A DNA stretch of 64,000 bases from Candidatus Sulfotelmatobacter kueseliae (GCA_900290255.1 OMOD01000142.1:1-64000); one strand, 5' to 3'; positions 53,429-62,404 are shown, numbered from the stretch's first letter. The notes: a model not told the origin generated them from the letters alone. Numbers and translations are program-made.

Positions 53429-53460
53429 CGTGGCTGCTTCCTCTCGGCGAAGCAGCCACG
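53429..53460. repeat. 12-bp-stem hairpin in a convergent gap
   Basis: CGTGGCTGCTTC (53429-53440) and GAAGCAGCCACG (53449-53460) pair perfectly around CTCTCGGC. No T run follows, so it may be a bidirectional transcript end or a dispersed repeat. Confidence 0.6.
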
Positions 53461-53996
53461 CTGTGGTAAGGAGGCGTTCCCGCCTCGCCTTGACTTCTGC
53501 CTCGCTGCTAAAACCCGCAACCGCCGCCGGAAGTCCGCGCGGGAGCGCTCGGGACACCTAAGAAGGCACTATGGAAAACTCGCCATCCCTTCCCCGTCCA
53601 ATGCTAAAATGGCGAACGGACTTTCCAGTTGCTCAGTGCGAGACAGTTCCCTGCGCGACGAACCAGCCTCTTCGACCCGGGACAAACGTCTACGTGTGCA
53701 GGAATGGCCTTGTTGGCCCTGGGAGCAGTTCCAGATTGGTTGAGGAGCAGGCATGGAATTCGGACCCCTAGTTCAGGCGAATAGCCCCATCGTTCGCGAA
53801 ATGCAGCAGGCTCAAGGCTTTGACCCCGGCCGACGCCCGCGAACCTTGCTGACAACCTTCTTCATTTCCGCCTGAATCTGCGAGTCTGGGAATCCTACCT
53901 TCCTGATCCTTGCCCGTCAATGGCTTTTGTGCTAGGTGCGGTGGAAAACTCATGCTGGACTTTAGGGCTGCATGCCGCGATGGGCGGGCGTTTAGG
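53461..53996. other. Gene-free convergent region
   Basis: About 530 bp between the secreted protein (rightward) and the second YdcF-like gene (leftward). Short open frames exist on both strands, but none has a ribosome site together with protein-like composition. I see degraded palindromic text near the left end and otherwise nothing recognisable. Confidence 0.5.
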
Positions 53997-54587
53997 TCAG
54001 CGCCAGCGGTCAACCGCCGTCCACCACAGCAGGCGCAACCACTCGTCCACAAGGGTTTTTGCCCACTGCCGATGCGTCCACCACCGGGTTCCGAACTGGG
54101 TGTCATCGTAGGCGGCGGCAACCGCGAACGACTTTCCAGGAATCTCATGGCGGAAAATGCTGAGGGCACGGCGGGTGTGGAAATCCGAGGTGACGATCAA
54201 GACCCGGCTGCCTTGCTCCTGGGCCAGGCATTTTTCGGCATCGTGGGCCTCGTCCCGCGTCGAAAGGCCGGCGATGGGACAGACTGCCACCGACGGGGCC
54301 TGCGGAAGATGTCGCACGTACTGCTCGGCTAACTCGATCTCATTGAATTGGTAAACCATGGCAGCCGCGGGCACATCTAACACCACGCGGCGGCCATAGC
54401 CCTGCCCAAGAAGCTCCAGGGCACGTGCCGGGCGAAGCTCGGTCTCCCCGGCCAGAACCAGAATCACGTCCGAACGCTGCGGCGAGTCGACCACCAGCAT
54501 CCGACCAGCGTTGGCCGCGAACACCACAAGGACGACGGCCACCATCAAAGCAAAAACCCAGACGCGCCTCTTCTTCAGGATTGCCAT
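53997..54587 (-). CDS. YdcF/SanA-like (DUF218) membrane-anchored protein, second copy
   Basis: About 196 residues. One N-terminal transmembrane helix (VWVFALMVAVVLVVFAANAG) precedes a DUF218 domain: SDVILVLAGETELRPARALELLGQGYGRRVVLDVP, SVAVCPIAGLSTRDEAHDAEKCL, VLIVTSDFHTRRALSIFRHE. It differs from the copy at 10448 mainly in the middle. The start at 54587 places the helix at the N-terminus; a longer opening from 54716 would overlap the control region of the divergent gene. It lies next to a nucleotide-sugar dehydrogenase, so a role in exopolysaccharide or envelope metabolism is possible. Confidence 0.8.
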   Translation of the reverse strand: MAILKKRRVWVFALMVAVVLVVFAANAGRMLVVDSPQRSDVILVLAGETELRPARALELLGQGYGRRVVLDVPAAAMVYQFNEIELAEQYVRHLPQAPSVAVCPIAGLSTRDEAHDAEKCLAQEQGSRVLIVTSDFHTRRALSIFRHEIPGKSFAVAAAYDDTQFGTRWWTHRQWAKTLVDEWLRLLWWTAVDRWR

Positions 54588-54746
54588 CACGTGTGTTTGC
54601 CGCCAAATATCAGTTCCCGTGCTATTCCCAACCGCGGAATCCAGCCCCTGTTCGGCCGTCCGTGAAGACTGCTCATTGTACCGTGCTAGAATTTGGACGG
54701 TTCTCTTGAGCTTCATCTCGAATCACTAATCAGTCCCGGAATTCTT

Positions 54747-56105
54747 ATGCCGCCTTACTCCCCCGCAGAGACCGCGCTTGACCAACTCGTGACCAGGATT
54801 CAGCAGCGTCTGGCCCGGGTGGGCATCATTGGCCTGGGCTACGTCGGGCTTCCCCTGGCCTTGCTCTACAGCGAGCAGAAATTCCCCGTCACCGGTTTTG
54901 ATATTGATGTCCGCAAAGTGCAGACGCTCAACCAGGGCGGCTCTTATATCTATCGCATTTCCGCCGGGGAAATCCAGGGGGCGCGGGCCCGCGGTTTTTC
55001 CGCCACCTCCGATTACTCGCAACTAGCCGCGATGGACGCCATCATCATCTGCGTTCCGACTCCGCTGAACGAGCACCACGAACCCGATCTCAGCTTCATC
55101 ACCGACACGACTCACTCCATCGCTCCCCATCTGCGCGCCGGCCAGTTGGTTGTGCTCGAGAGCACGACCTATCCCGGCACCACGGAAGAAGTAATGGTTC
55201 CGATTCTCGAGAAAGAAAACAAGGCAGGACTGCGAGCCGCACGCGGCGAGCAGTCCACCGGCAAAGAGTTCTTTGTCGCGTTCTCACCCGAGCGCGAAGA
55301 TCCGGGCAACACAACCGTGGCGCGCCGTGATATTCCCAAAGTCGTAGGCGGGCTGAACCCGCAGGCGTCGGAGCTGGCCCGCGCTCTCTATGGATCGATC
55401 TTCAACCGAACCGTCGGGGTGTCGTCGCCCGCCGCAGCGGAGATGACCAAGCTGCTCGAGAACATTTATCGCTGCGTCAACATCGCACTGGTCAACGAAC
55501 TCAAGCTGCTCTGTCTCCGCATGGGAATAGACATCTGGGAAGTCATCGAGGCGGCTTCGACCAAGCCTTTCGGGTTTCACCCGTTCTATCCCGGACCGGG
55601 CCTGGGCGGCCACTGCATTCCGGTCGACCCGTTCTATCTCTCGTGGAAAGCCAGAGAGTGGGACTTCCGCACCCGCTTCATCGAACTGGCCGGCGAGATT
55701 AACGTCAACATGCCCTATCACATCCTGTCGTCGGTGAGCAGCGCGTTGAACCGCCATAAGAAATCGCTCAATGGCGCGCGCATCCTGGTGCTGGGCGTGG
55801 CTTACAAGAAAGACATAGACGATCTGCGCGAGTCTCCAGCTCTCACCATTATCGAGCTCCTGCAGAAAGACGGGGCGCAAGTCAACTATCACGACCCCTA
55901 CTTCCCGTTCATCGGAAAAGGCCGCAAATACGATCTGCAGCTGAAGTGCACAGAGCTGAAAGATCTGGGGCGATACGACTGCGTGGTTATCGTGACCGAC
56001 CACTCCGATTACGACTACCGCCGCATCGTCGAGGAATCGCAGTTGGTGGTGGACACGCGCAACGCCACGCGGGGCATGGCAAGCGACAAGATTGTGCGCT
56101 GCTGA
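54747..56105 (+). CDS. Nucleotide-sugar dehydrogenase (UDP-glucose/GDP-mannose dehydrogenase family)
   Basis: Oxidises C6 of a UDP- or GDP-sugar to the uronate with two NAD+. The 452-residue protein has the NAD-binding GIIGLGYVGLPLALL near residue 28, CVPTPLNEHHEPDLS near residue 95, LENIYRCVNIALVNELKLL near residue 240, and the catalytic Cys in GPGLGGHCIPVDPFYLSWKA near residue 290. The closing VLGVAYKKDIDDLRESPAL is also standard. It is closest in style to WecC/WbpA-like UDP-N-acetyl-hexosamine dehydrogenases. The ATG at 54747 is preferred; TAGAAT at 54687-54692 may be its -10. Confidence 0.93.
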   Translation: MPPYSPAETALDQLVTRIQQRLARVGIIGLGYVGLPLALLYSEQKFPVTGFDIDVRKVQTLNQGGSYIYRISAGEIQGARARGFSATSDYSQLAAMDAIIICVPTPLNEHHEPDLSFITDTTHSIAPHLRAGQLVVLESTTYPGTTEEVMVPILEKENKAGLRAARGEQSTGKEFFVAFSPEREDPGNTTVARRDIPKVVGGLNPQASELARALYGSIFNRTVGVSSPAAAEMTKLLENIYRCVNIALVNELKLLCLRMGIDIWEVIEAASTKPFGFHPFYPGPGLGGHCIPVDPFYLSWKAREWDFRTRFIELAGEINVNMPYHILSSVSSALNRHKKSLNGARILVLGVAYKKDIDDLRESPALTIIELLQKDGAQVNYHDPYFPFIGKGRKYDLQLKCTELKDLGRYDCVVIVTDHSDYDYRRIVEESQLVVDTRNATRGMASDKIVRC

Positions 56106-56409
56106 GACCACGCCGCTCGGACCCAAGATTGGGCCCGCGAAAAGGAAATCTATCCCGCCAGGTGTAGCGTTTTTGCATGGCCTGCGCCCAGGGTTGGCTG
56201 CAGCTTCCGCAAGTCCCTTGTAAGACATTGACGCCTCGTGCTTTATCGCTTTATTCTCAACCGCAGGAGTGGTCTCTGTCGTGCATATATGGGGTCGTGG
56301 TAGTACACTTGGCATAAGCAACTCCCCCAGGATTTCCATTGGTTCAACAACAGGAAAGAAAAACTTTTGCAGGCTGGCCGTTGTTTGAACGGTACGGCCG
56401 GAATTGATT
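56106..56409. other. Intergenic region before tonB
   Basis: About 300 bp with no gene. A possible promoter-like TTGACG occurs near 56229 without a good -10 partner. A weak AGGAAAG-type purine stretch lies some 45 bp before the TonB start. No riboswitch or repeat was recognised. Confidence 0.4.
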
Positions 56410-57435
56410 ATGGGATCTTCGGTACCTGCACCCAACCTGTTCTCTTCACTTCCCAGGTGGAAAACGCCGTGGTCCGAGTTTGTCTTCGGCTATGGCGTGC
56501 AAGTCATCGCGATCGCGATTCTTGTCTGGATCCCGGTGCTCCATCCCGAAGTTCTTGATCCGCCGGCACGCGATTATCACGCCATCGAGCTAGTCCCCAC
56601 GCCTGTCCCGGTCAATCATGCGCCGCAGCAGCAACTGCCGAAGCCGGTGCTGGTGGCGGAAGTCGACCCTCCGACCGCGGCCCTGCGTCTGCCCGCGCCG
56701 CAGCCCAAACCGAAGGCGGCGGAAGATGCGCCCGCTCCCCAGGTGAAGATTCCAACCAGGAAGATGGAACCTCTGCCGCCGTCGACCGCGCCGGTCATTC
56801 CAAAAGCTGTCAGGACCAACGTGTTCTCGACTGGAAGTTCGGCGCCGCAGACCATTGAGCGCGCGGCAGAGCAGGTGCAGACCGGCGGATTTGGCGATCC
56901 GAACGGCGTCCCGGCGAAACTCAACACCGGAAAATCCCCCGTGAACATCGCGCAGGCGGGCGGCTTTGATCTGCCCACCGGACCGGGCTACGGCAACGGA
57001 ACCGGAGGCGCCAACGGCGCGCGCGGCGTGGTGGCCAGCGCGGGATTCGGAGGTGGCGCCGCCGTTCAGACTCCGTCTTCTCCCCGAGGCACGGTGCACC
57101 AGGCTGGCTTTGGCGATGCCGACGTTCCTGCTCCTCCTACGGTGCAGGCGCGTCCCGCGGTGGTGACAATGACACCGGCGGAAATCATCTCCAAGCCGAC
57201 TCCTGTCTACACGGCGGAGGCCCGCGCCAAGCGGATTGAGGGCGAGGTGCTTCTGGAAGTAACCTTTGAGGCGTCAGGGAAAATCGAGGTGTTGCGGGTC
57301 ATTCGCGGGCTGGGATATGGTCTAGATGATGCGGCCATACGGGCCGCCGAGCAGATTCGGTTCAAACCCGCGCTTCAGGATGGCCGGCCCTCGGACTCAA
57401 CCGCGGTCCTGCACATCATTTTCCAATTGACGTGA
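56410..57435 (+). CDS. Energy transducer TonB-family protein
   Basis: A bitopic inner-membrane protein of 341 residues that transmits proton-motive-force energy to outer-membrane receptors. One transmembrane helix (YGVQVIAIAILVWIPVL) near residue 30 is followed by a very long Pro/Ala/Lys-rich periplasmic spacer and a Gly-rich stretch (about 165-240). The TonB C-terminal domain occupies the last 90 residues: ISKPTPVYTAEARAKRIEGEVLLEVTFEASGKIEVLRVIRGLGYGLDDAAIRAAEQIRFKPA. ATG at 56410 is preferred to a TTG two codons earlier. No exbB/exbD are adjacent. The M48 protease gene follows after 25 bp. Confidence 0.92.
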   Translation: MGSSVPAPNLFSSLPRWKTPWSEFVFGYGVQVIAIAILVWIPVLHPEVLDPPARDYHAIELVPTPVPVNHAPQQQLPKPVLVAEVDPPTAALRLPAPQPKPKAAEDAPAPQVKIPTRKMEPLPPSTAPVIPKAVRTNVFSTGSSAPQTIERAAEQVQTGGFGDPNGVPAKLNTGKSPVNIAQAGGFDLPTGPGYGNGTGGANGARGVVASAGFGGGAAVQTPSSPRGTVHQAGFGDADVPAPPTVQARPAVVTMTPAEIISKPTPVYTAEARAKRIEGEVLLEVTFEASGKIEVLRVIRGLGYGLDDAAIRAAEQIRFKPALQDGRPSDSTAVLHIIFQLT

Positions 57436-57460
57436 TCGCAAAAACAAGAAGAAGGATCTT

Positions 57461-59236
57461 ATGCGAATGGTGCGGTTCGGCGCAGTAATGTTGCTCGTGT
57501 TGCTGGCGTGCTTTCTGCCGGCAGCTTCTCAGGATTCGCCTGCCGCTGCAGCGCCGTCTGCGCAAGGTTCGAGCCCAATTTCCGGCGCGCCCGCCCAGAG
57601 TGGGGCGCCGATGCCCGCAGCCAGTCTGACCTTGAATGACGTGATCGACCGAGTCGTCCAGCGAGAACATCTTTTTCTGGCGCAGATGCGCCATCTGCAT
57701 CCCCTGGTCGAGACCTACCTGCAGGACCTGAAGAACGACGGCTCGGGAAATCCTGTCCCCGTCAAAGACAAGTATTTTCTCGGCCGCCTCGACATGTCCG
57801 AGGGTCCGGAAGACACTTCCTTTGTGGGCCAGCCGGGATTCGGCCATCGGCTGGTCACCAAGCTGACCGGGATTTACTCCTTGCACTTCCTTCCTTTGGG
57901 TTTCGCTCAGATGGTCGTGCTCGACACCGATTTTCAAAAGCGGTATTACAACTTCAATTTCATACGCCGCGAATTTCTCGGTGACGTCCGCTGCCTGGTC
58001 ATCGATGTGCAGCCCAAAGAGGGCGATAAGATTCCGCGATTCATGGGCAGGATCTGGGTAGAAGACCAGGATTACAACATCGTTCGCTTCAACGGAACGT
58101 ACACCCCCCATCCCAAGATCAATTTCTTCTTCCACTTCGACAGCTGGCGCCTGAACCTGCGCCCGGGAACGTGGTTGCCGGCGTACATCTACACCGAGGA
58201 GTCGGACCTGAAAACGGGTCTGACCAAGACGCTGCATTTCAAGGCGCAGACGCGGCTGTGGGGATATGACCTCAAAGGATTGAGCAAGACGGAGGAGTTT
58301 ACCCAGATCCTGGTGGATTCGCCGCAGTCGGTGAAGGATCAGAGCGAGACGGCGGCCGACGCGACTCCGGTGGTGGCCGAGCGCATGTGGGAGAAGCAGG
58401 CCGAAGAGAACGTGGTTGAGAGGCTGTTAAAGATCGGTCTGCTTGCGCCTCCGGGAGAGGTGGACAAGATTCTGTGCACCGTGGTGAACAATCTGCTGCT
58501 CACCAACAACATTGACCTGCAGGGCGACCTGCACTGCCGTGTGTTGCTGACCGCGCCGCTGGAATCGTTCACCATCGGCCACACCATCGTCGTAAGCCGC
58601 GGCCTGCTCGACGTGCTTCCCGATGAAGCCTCACTGGCCATGGTGCTGGCTCACGAACTCAGCCACATCGTGCTGGGGCACCGTCTCGATACCACTCTCG
58701 CCTTCGACGACAAGATGTTTTTCCCCGATGAGGACTCGTTCCAGCGGCTCGATTTCAAGCGCAGCACTGCGGATGAGGAAGCAGCCGACAACAAGGCTTT
58801 GGAATTGCTGAAAAATTCGCCGTACAAAGACAAGCTGGGCAATGCGGGCCTGTTCCTGAAGGCGCTGCAGCAGAAGGCGCCCGACCTGCCGAATCTAATT
58901 CGCCCTCACCTGGGCAACAGCCTGTTCCAGGGCAAGGGCGTCCGCATGTCGAGCCTGCTGGCAGCGGCCCCGGCGCTCGACGAAAAGAAGCTCGACCAGA
59001 TTGCGGCCCTGCCGCTCGGCGGTCGCCTCAAGGTCGATCCCTGGAGTGATCAGGTGGAACTCTCCAAGGCCAAAGCCGTCGCGCTGAACTCAGCGAACGA
59101 GAAGATGGAGTTCGAGATCACTCCGTTTTTCCCCCACCTGGCTCGGTTGTCCACCGGAGGCCCGGAGAAGATGGCACTCACTACGTCCTCGCCCGTTACA
59201 CCGCCGGCCGCGCCGGCAACACCTGAGCAAAAATAG
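57461..59236 (+). CDS. Secreted M48-family metalloprotease with large N-terminal domain
   Basis: A 591-residue exported protein. After a signal peptide (MLLVLLACFLPAASQ) residues about 55-310 form a beta-rich domain recalling outer-membrane lipoprotein-sorting (LolA-like) folds (YFLGRLDMSEGPEDTSFVGQ, VIDVQPKEGDKIPRFMGRIWVEDQDYNIVRFNGTY). A zinc peptidase domain of the M48/BepA type follows: SRGLLDVLPDEASLAMVLAHELSHIVLGH with the HELSH zinc motif near residue 405, and the third ligand in DEEAADNKALELL about 45 residues on. BepA-like enzymes act on outer-membrane assembly. It is probably co-transcribed with tonB. The fusion of the two parts is unusual. Confidence 0.85.
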   Translation: MRMVRFGAVMLLVLLACFLPAASQDSPAAAAPSAQGSSPISGAPAQSGAPMPAASLTLNDVIDRVVQREHLFLAQMRHLHPLVETYLQDLKNDGSGNPVPVKDKYFLGRLDMSEGPEDTSFVGQPGFGHRLVTKLTGIYSLHFLPLGFAQMVVLDTDFQKRYYNFNFIRREFLGDVRCLVIDVQPKEGDKIPRFMGRIWVEDQDYNIVRFNGTYTPHPKINFFFHFDSWRLNLRPGTWLPAYIYTEESDLKTGLTKTLHFKAQTRLWGYDLKGLSKTEEFTQILVDSPQSVKDQSETAADATPVVAERMWEKQAEENVVERLLKIGLLAPPGEVDKILCTVVNNLLLTNNIDLQGDLHCRVLLTAPLESFTIGHTIVVSRGLLDVLPDEASLAMVLAHELSHIVLGHRLDTTLAFDDKMFFPDEDSFQRLDFKRSTADEEAADNKALELLKNSPYKDKLGNAGLFLKALQQKAPDLPNLIRPHLGNSLFQGKGVRMSSLLAAAPALDEKKLDQIAALPLGGRLKVDPWSDQVELSKAKAVALNSANEKMEFEITPFFPHLARLSTGGPEKMALTTSSPVTPPAAPATPEQK

Positions 59237-59253
59237 TTTTGTGAAAAAGAGAA

Positions 59254-59276
59254 TGCGCCGGGTGGCGCAAGTTTTC
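59254..59276 (+). terminator. Possible terminator after the M48 gene
   Basis: TGCGCC and GGCGCA pair around GGGT and are followed by AGTTTT. It starts 18 bp after the stop codon. Confidence 0.5.
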
Positions 59277-59429
59277 AGGTCTGCGGTAGCAGTTGCCTGG
59301 ATTCCTAGGCGTTAGCCACCGAAGTACATGCCGGACTGCAGGCGGCTGGGGCAACCCCAGGTTGCCTTCGCGCACACCACGGCGACACGTATTCTCTGCC
59401 ACCTGTCTTTCGGGGATTTTACGAAGTAG

Positions 59430-59594
59430 TTACTGGATGGCACTACCCACTTGCGAGAAAACGTTGTTGGCATTGGAACCGATGAGCCGCACCGTGCCGA
59501 TAACAATCACCAGAATCACCGCCAGCATGACGGCATATTCGGCGATATCCTGACCGCGCTCGTCATTCCACAGTTGCTGCAGCAGTTTTGCCAC
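59430..59594 (-). CDS. Flp/Fap-type pilin
   Basis: A 54-residue pilin-like protein. It opens with GTG after a GAGGAG site (spacing about 6), then reads AKLLQQLWNDERGQDIAEYAVML followed by the hydrophobic AVILVIVIGTVRLIGSNANNVFSQVGSAIQ. The short leader, Glu at position +5 of the mature chain (QDIAEYAVM) and single hydrophobic helix are the hallmarks of Flp pilins of tight-adherence (tad) systems, processed by TadV-type peptidase after Gly. No other tad gene is in the window. It lies 168 bp downstream of a NarL-type regulator on the same strand, with its own promoter between. Confidence 0.85.
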   Translation of the reverse strand: MAKLLQQLWNDERGQDIAEYAVMLAVILVIVIGTVRLIGSNANNVFSQVGSAIQ

Positions 59595-59685
59595 GGGGGC
59601 TCCTCGTTTCTGGCCAGATCCAACGACACGGAATTACGCCCGCTCTAATTCCACACCCTGATTTTCAGGCTGGTCTAGCTCGATA

Positions 59686-59714
59686 ATAATAATGGCCGGA
59701 ATGCGTCTCGCCAA
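59686..59714 (-). promoter_or_regulatory. Sigma-70-type promoter of the Flp pilin gene
   Basis: On the minus strand TTGGCG (59714-59709), a 17-bp spacer and TATTAT (59691-59686) match the -35 and -10 consensus at four and five of six positions. The start of transcription near 59679 leaves an 85-base leader before the pilin GTG. Confidence 0.6.
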
Positions 59715-59730
59715 TGGCACAAACGTGCCA
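59715..59730. promoter_or_regulatory. Palindromic operator abutting the pilin promoter
   Basis: TGGCAC-AAAC-GTGCCA is a perfect dyad directly next to the -35 box, centred about 44 bp before the predicted transcription start, where activators that touch sigma-70 usually bind. The neighbouring LuxR-type response regulator is the obvious but unproven candidate binder. Confidence 0.5.
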
Positions 59731-59762
59731 GCGGGTCGCCATGGCAGCCGTCAACCCGGAAT

Positions 59763-60452
59763 TCAGGCAATACTCTTGAGCGGCAAGGCTTGGTTGACTG
59801 CAAACAAAGCCAGTTCCAGCCGGGTCGAAACCCCTAGTTTGTCGAAGATGTTACTCAGGTGATGTTTGACCGTGTCTTCGCTGATCTTGAAATACTCTGC
59901 GATCTCCTTGTTGGCGTATCCGGCAACCACCGCCGAAACAATCTCCAATTCGCGCGGCGTCAGCCCGAATTTTTTCTGCCGCGCCTCGTCGACCGAAGAC
60001 TGCATCAGGGTGCGCAGGTACTGCACCAGGTTCGACACGCTCTCGCGTCCCACCCAGTATTCTCCCGCCATCACGGTGTGAATCGCTTTCAGCAGCAGTT
60101 GCGTGGCCGAATCCTTGAGCACTACGCCGCGGGCGCCCAACTGCAGCGCCTCCACGATCTGGCTCTTCTCGGCCGCCGCGGTCAGCAGAATAACCCGCAC
60201 CGGAGAAGCGCCGGGCACGACACTGAGATCGCGCAGGGCCTCCAGCCCCGGATGCTTGGGCATGGCCAGATCGAGCAGCAGAATGTCCGGCTTCAGTTGT
60301 CGCGCCAGCTTCACCGCCTCGGCACCGTCGGCAGCTTCGCCCAGGACTTGGAGGTCTGCTTCGGCTTCCAGCAACCGCCGCAGACCATCGCGGAAGATGG
60401 GGTGGTCATCGGCGATCAGAATGCGAACGGTTTGCGCTTTCCTAAAATTCAT
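59763..60452 (-). CDS. NarL/FixJ-family response regulator
   Basis: A 229-residue two-domain regulator. The receiver has ILIADDHPIFRDGL, the phospho-acceptor in DILLLDLAMPKHPGLEAL near residue 62 and the Lys in GVVLKDSA. The LuxR-type helix-turn-helix covers residues 165-220 (FGLTPRELEIVSAVVAGYANKEIAEYFKISEDTVKHHLSNIFDKLGVSTRLEL). The start overlaps the kinase gene by 11 bp, so the pair is translationally coupled. Its nearest downstream gene is the Flp pilin. Confidence 0.94.
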   Translation of the reverse strand: MNFRKAQTVRILIADDHPIFRDGLRRLLEAEADLQVLGEAADGAEAVKLARQLKPDILLLDLAMPKHPGLEALRDLSVVPGASPVRVILLTAAAEKSQIVEALQLGARGVVLKDSATQLLLKAIHTVMAGEYWVGRESVSNLVQYLRTLMQSSVDEARQKKFGLTPRELEIVSAVVAGYANKEIAEYFKISEDTVKHHLSNIFDKLGVSTRLELALFAVNQALPLKSIA

Positions 60453-62259
60453 GGGGCACTTCCTCGCGCGGTAGGGTAATCTCCAGGCGCGTTCCTTTTC
60501 CGGGAGTTGATTCTACCGTGAGTTCGCCGGCAATCAAACGCACCCGTTCCTTAATGATCATAGGTCCTTTGCCCACGCTTTCCATTTGATCGTGGTTGAG
60601 CCGCCCAGCGAAGGGGAACCCCTTGCCGTCGTCTTCAATCGTAAGATTCCACTGGTCGCGGCTGCAGCCAAGCCGCACCAGGGCGTGACGCGCGCCGCTG
60701 TGCTTTCTAACGTTGACCAGTCCCTCCTGCACGATGCGGAGTACTTCCCGGCACACGCGCTGCGGCATGTCCAGTTCCTCGACGTCGGTAACGAAGCGGG
60801 CGCTGATGCCAGTCTCGCGCTGGAAGCGCTCGACCGCATCGCTCAAAACGCCCAGCAGCCGTTGCGCATCCACGTCGATGGCTTTCATCTGTTGCATCAG
60901 CTCGCGCAGCTTGAGCACCTCCTCGCGGAGCAGTCCCTGGATGCGCCCCAATTCTTCGCTGATGGGCCGCTTGGCCTCGGCCTGGCGGCGCAACACATCG
61001 ACCTGCATCTCGACCGCGATCAGCGACTGCACTGCGCCATCGTGCAGTTCGCGCGCCACGCGGGCGCGCTCGGCCGCTCCCGCCCGGCGGCGCAGCCGGT
61101 GCAAAAGGTAAACGTTGTAGATCGCCGGTCCCACCTGCTGTACCAGATTCAGCAGAAAGCGAAGTTCCTCCTGCTTCTCGCCTTGCCAGAAGGGGTCGAA
61201 CAGGAAGACGCGCCCTCTCCATTCTTCTCCGAACAGGAATGCCACCGTAATCAGCGAACCGAACGTCTGCGCATCGCGCACGCGGGAAATGGACGATGGG
61301 TCAGCCGCGGGCAATGGGTTGCCGTCGCGATCGAGCGCCAAGATGAACCAGCGACCCTTCTTGCTTGCGGCATGGCAGACTTCTCCCGGGAAATCGTCCA
61401 GATAAGTGCTCGCGTCCGCCGGCTTCGAATCCAGCCAACGAAACTCGCCAAACGCTCCGTCGCTGGCCTTGTTCAGTTCCCCCAGAAAAACCCGGTGGCT
61501 GTGAGATTCCTGCGAGGCTACCAGCAGGCGCGACGCGCCATACATGGCCGCGGTTTCCTGGAAGATCCGCTGCATGGTTCCGGTCAGCCCATCTTCCACC
61601 CGCACTCGGGACAGAAAGCGGGTAATCACCGTTTTTTCGGCTCGCAGGCTTTTTTGCTGCTCGGCCAGATAGCCCAGCAGCAGCCCCATCACAATCAGGT
61701 AGACCGAGAGCATGAACAGACGCTCGGGTTCGAACTCAGGCAGGTTCACGCGTAAACCGAGGAACTGCCTCAGCGCCGGCGAACCACCCGGACCCAGCCA
61801 GCCGTGGAGCAGCACAAAACCTCCCATCCACAGCAAGGCCACTTCGGCAGCAGCCGTGCCCAGCGTCTCCCAGAGACCCCAACGGTAGGCGGCCGCGGCC
61901 AACACGAAAAAGAAAAACAGAAAGAAGGGGCTTCGGGGTCCTTCGGCGAAAATCGAAATCAAGGCGGGCCATACGATATCTCCCGCATGCACCAGGACGC
62001 GAAAAGCAGCGGTGGACTGCTGCCGCCGCCGCAGCAGCATCATGATGAGAATGCCGTTGGCCAGATAAAACACGAACAGACCGTAGGCCGCCCACGAATG
62101 GCCCAGTTCGGTTGGGTCCATGCGGATGGCTGCCAGCGCCGCAGCGGCCAGGAACACCCGGGCGGTCGCCAGCCAGCGCTCAACCCGGCGGGTCTCGCTC
62201 GGGTCTGGCGCAATTTGCAATCGCCACGACTGTCGGTAGCGTTCAGCGTAGGAAGGCAA
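60442..62259 (-). CDS. NarX-type sensor histidine kinase
   Basis: A 605-residue membrane kinase of the HisKA_3 class that partners NarL-like regulators. Six hydrophobic segments occupy residues about 28-220 (for example VFLAAAALAAI, WAAYGLFVFYLANGILIMMLL, LFMLSVYLIVMGLLLGYL). A GAF-like region lies at about 235-385 (AAMYGASRLLVASQ, RWFILALDRDG). The dimerisation motif with the phosphorylated His is RARVARELHDGAVQSLIAVEMQ near residue 405. The ATPase domain has LVNVRKHSGARHALVRL and IEDDGKGFPF, and ends at GKGTRLEITLP. It is coupled to the NarL-like gene and divergent from another histidine kinase at 62452. Confidence 0.93.
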   Translation of the reverse strand: MPSYAERYRQSWRLQIAPDPSETRRVERWLATARVFLAAAALAAIRMDPTELGHSWAAYGLFVFYLANGILIMMLLRRRQQSTAAFRVLVHAGDIVWPALISIFAEGPRSPFFLFFFFVLAAAAYRWGLWETLGTAAAEVALLWMGGFVLLHGWLGPGGSPALRQFLGLRVNLPEFEPERLFMLSVYLIVMGLLLGYLAEQQKSLRAEKTVITRFLSRVRVEDGLTGTMQRIFQETAAMYGASRLLVASQESHSHRVFLGELNKASDGAFGEFRWLDSKPADASTYLDDFPGEVCHAASKKGRWFILALDRDGNPLPAADPSSISRVRDAQTFGSLITVAFLFGEEWRGRVFLFDPFWQGEKQEELRFLLNLVQQVGPAIYNVYLLHRLRRRAGAAERARVARELHDGAVQSLIAVEMQVDVLRRQAEAKRPISEELGRIQGLLREEVLKLRELMQQMKAIDVDAQRLLGVLSDAVERFQRETGISARFVTDVEELDMPQRVCREVLRIVQEGLVNVRKHSGARHALVRLGCSRDQWNLTIEDDGKGFPFAGRLNHDQMESVGKGPMIIKERVRLIAGELTVESTPGKGTRLEITLPREEVPHEF

Positions 62260-62377
62260 TTAGATCAATCTCCGCGCGGCAGGGCAGGCTGTGACCCATA
62301 GGATTGAACCAGAAACGATTACCGACCAGCAACGCTTTCGGTGTGCGCCGCCCATCTACCACGGACTCCTTTAGACT

Positions 62378-62404
62378 TTGACACGCTAGGTTACTACAGT
62401 AACC
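62378..62404. promoter_or_regulatory. TTGACA box and adjacent perfect dyad in the divergent kinase region
   Basis: A consensus -35 TTGACA (62378-62383, plus strand) is followed after five bases by GGTTACT-AC-AGTAACC (62389-62404), a perfect 7-bp inverted repeat lying where RNA polymerase would bind. No good -10 sits at 17 bp; the TAGAAT at 62428-62433 is too far for this -35. The dyad could be a repressor site for the rightward kinase gene. Confidence 0.4.

Noticed and set aside
53571-53771. 66-residue open frame in the convergent gap
   Set aside because: There is no ribosome site and no recognisable motif, and an equally long open frame lies opposite it.
59715-59730. Sigma-54 promoter reading of TGGCACAAACGTGCCA
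   Set aside because: The GG-to-GC spacing is one base short on either strand, and a good sigma-70 promoter lies next to it, so it is better read as an operator.
62280-62370. tRNA-like text (GGTTCAATCC on the minus strand)
   Set aside because: The flanking bases do not form a T stem, and no acceptor or anticodon stem can be drawn.
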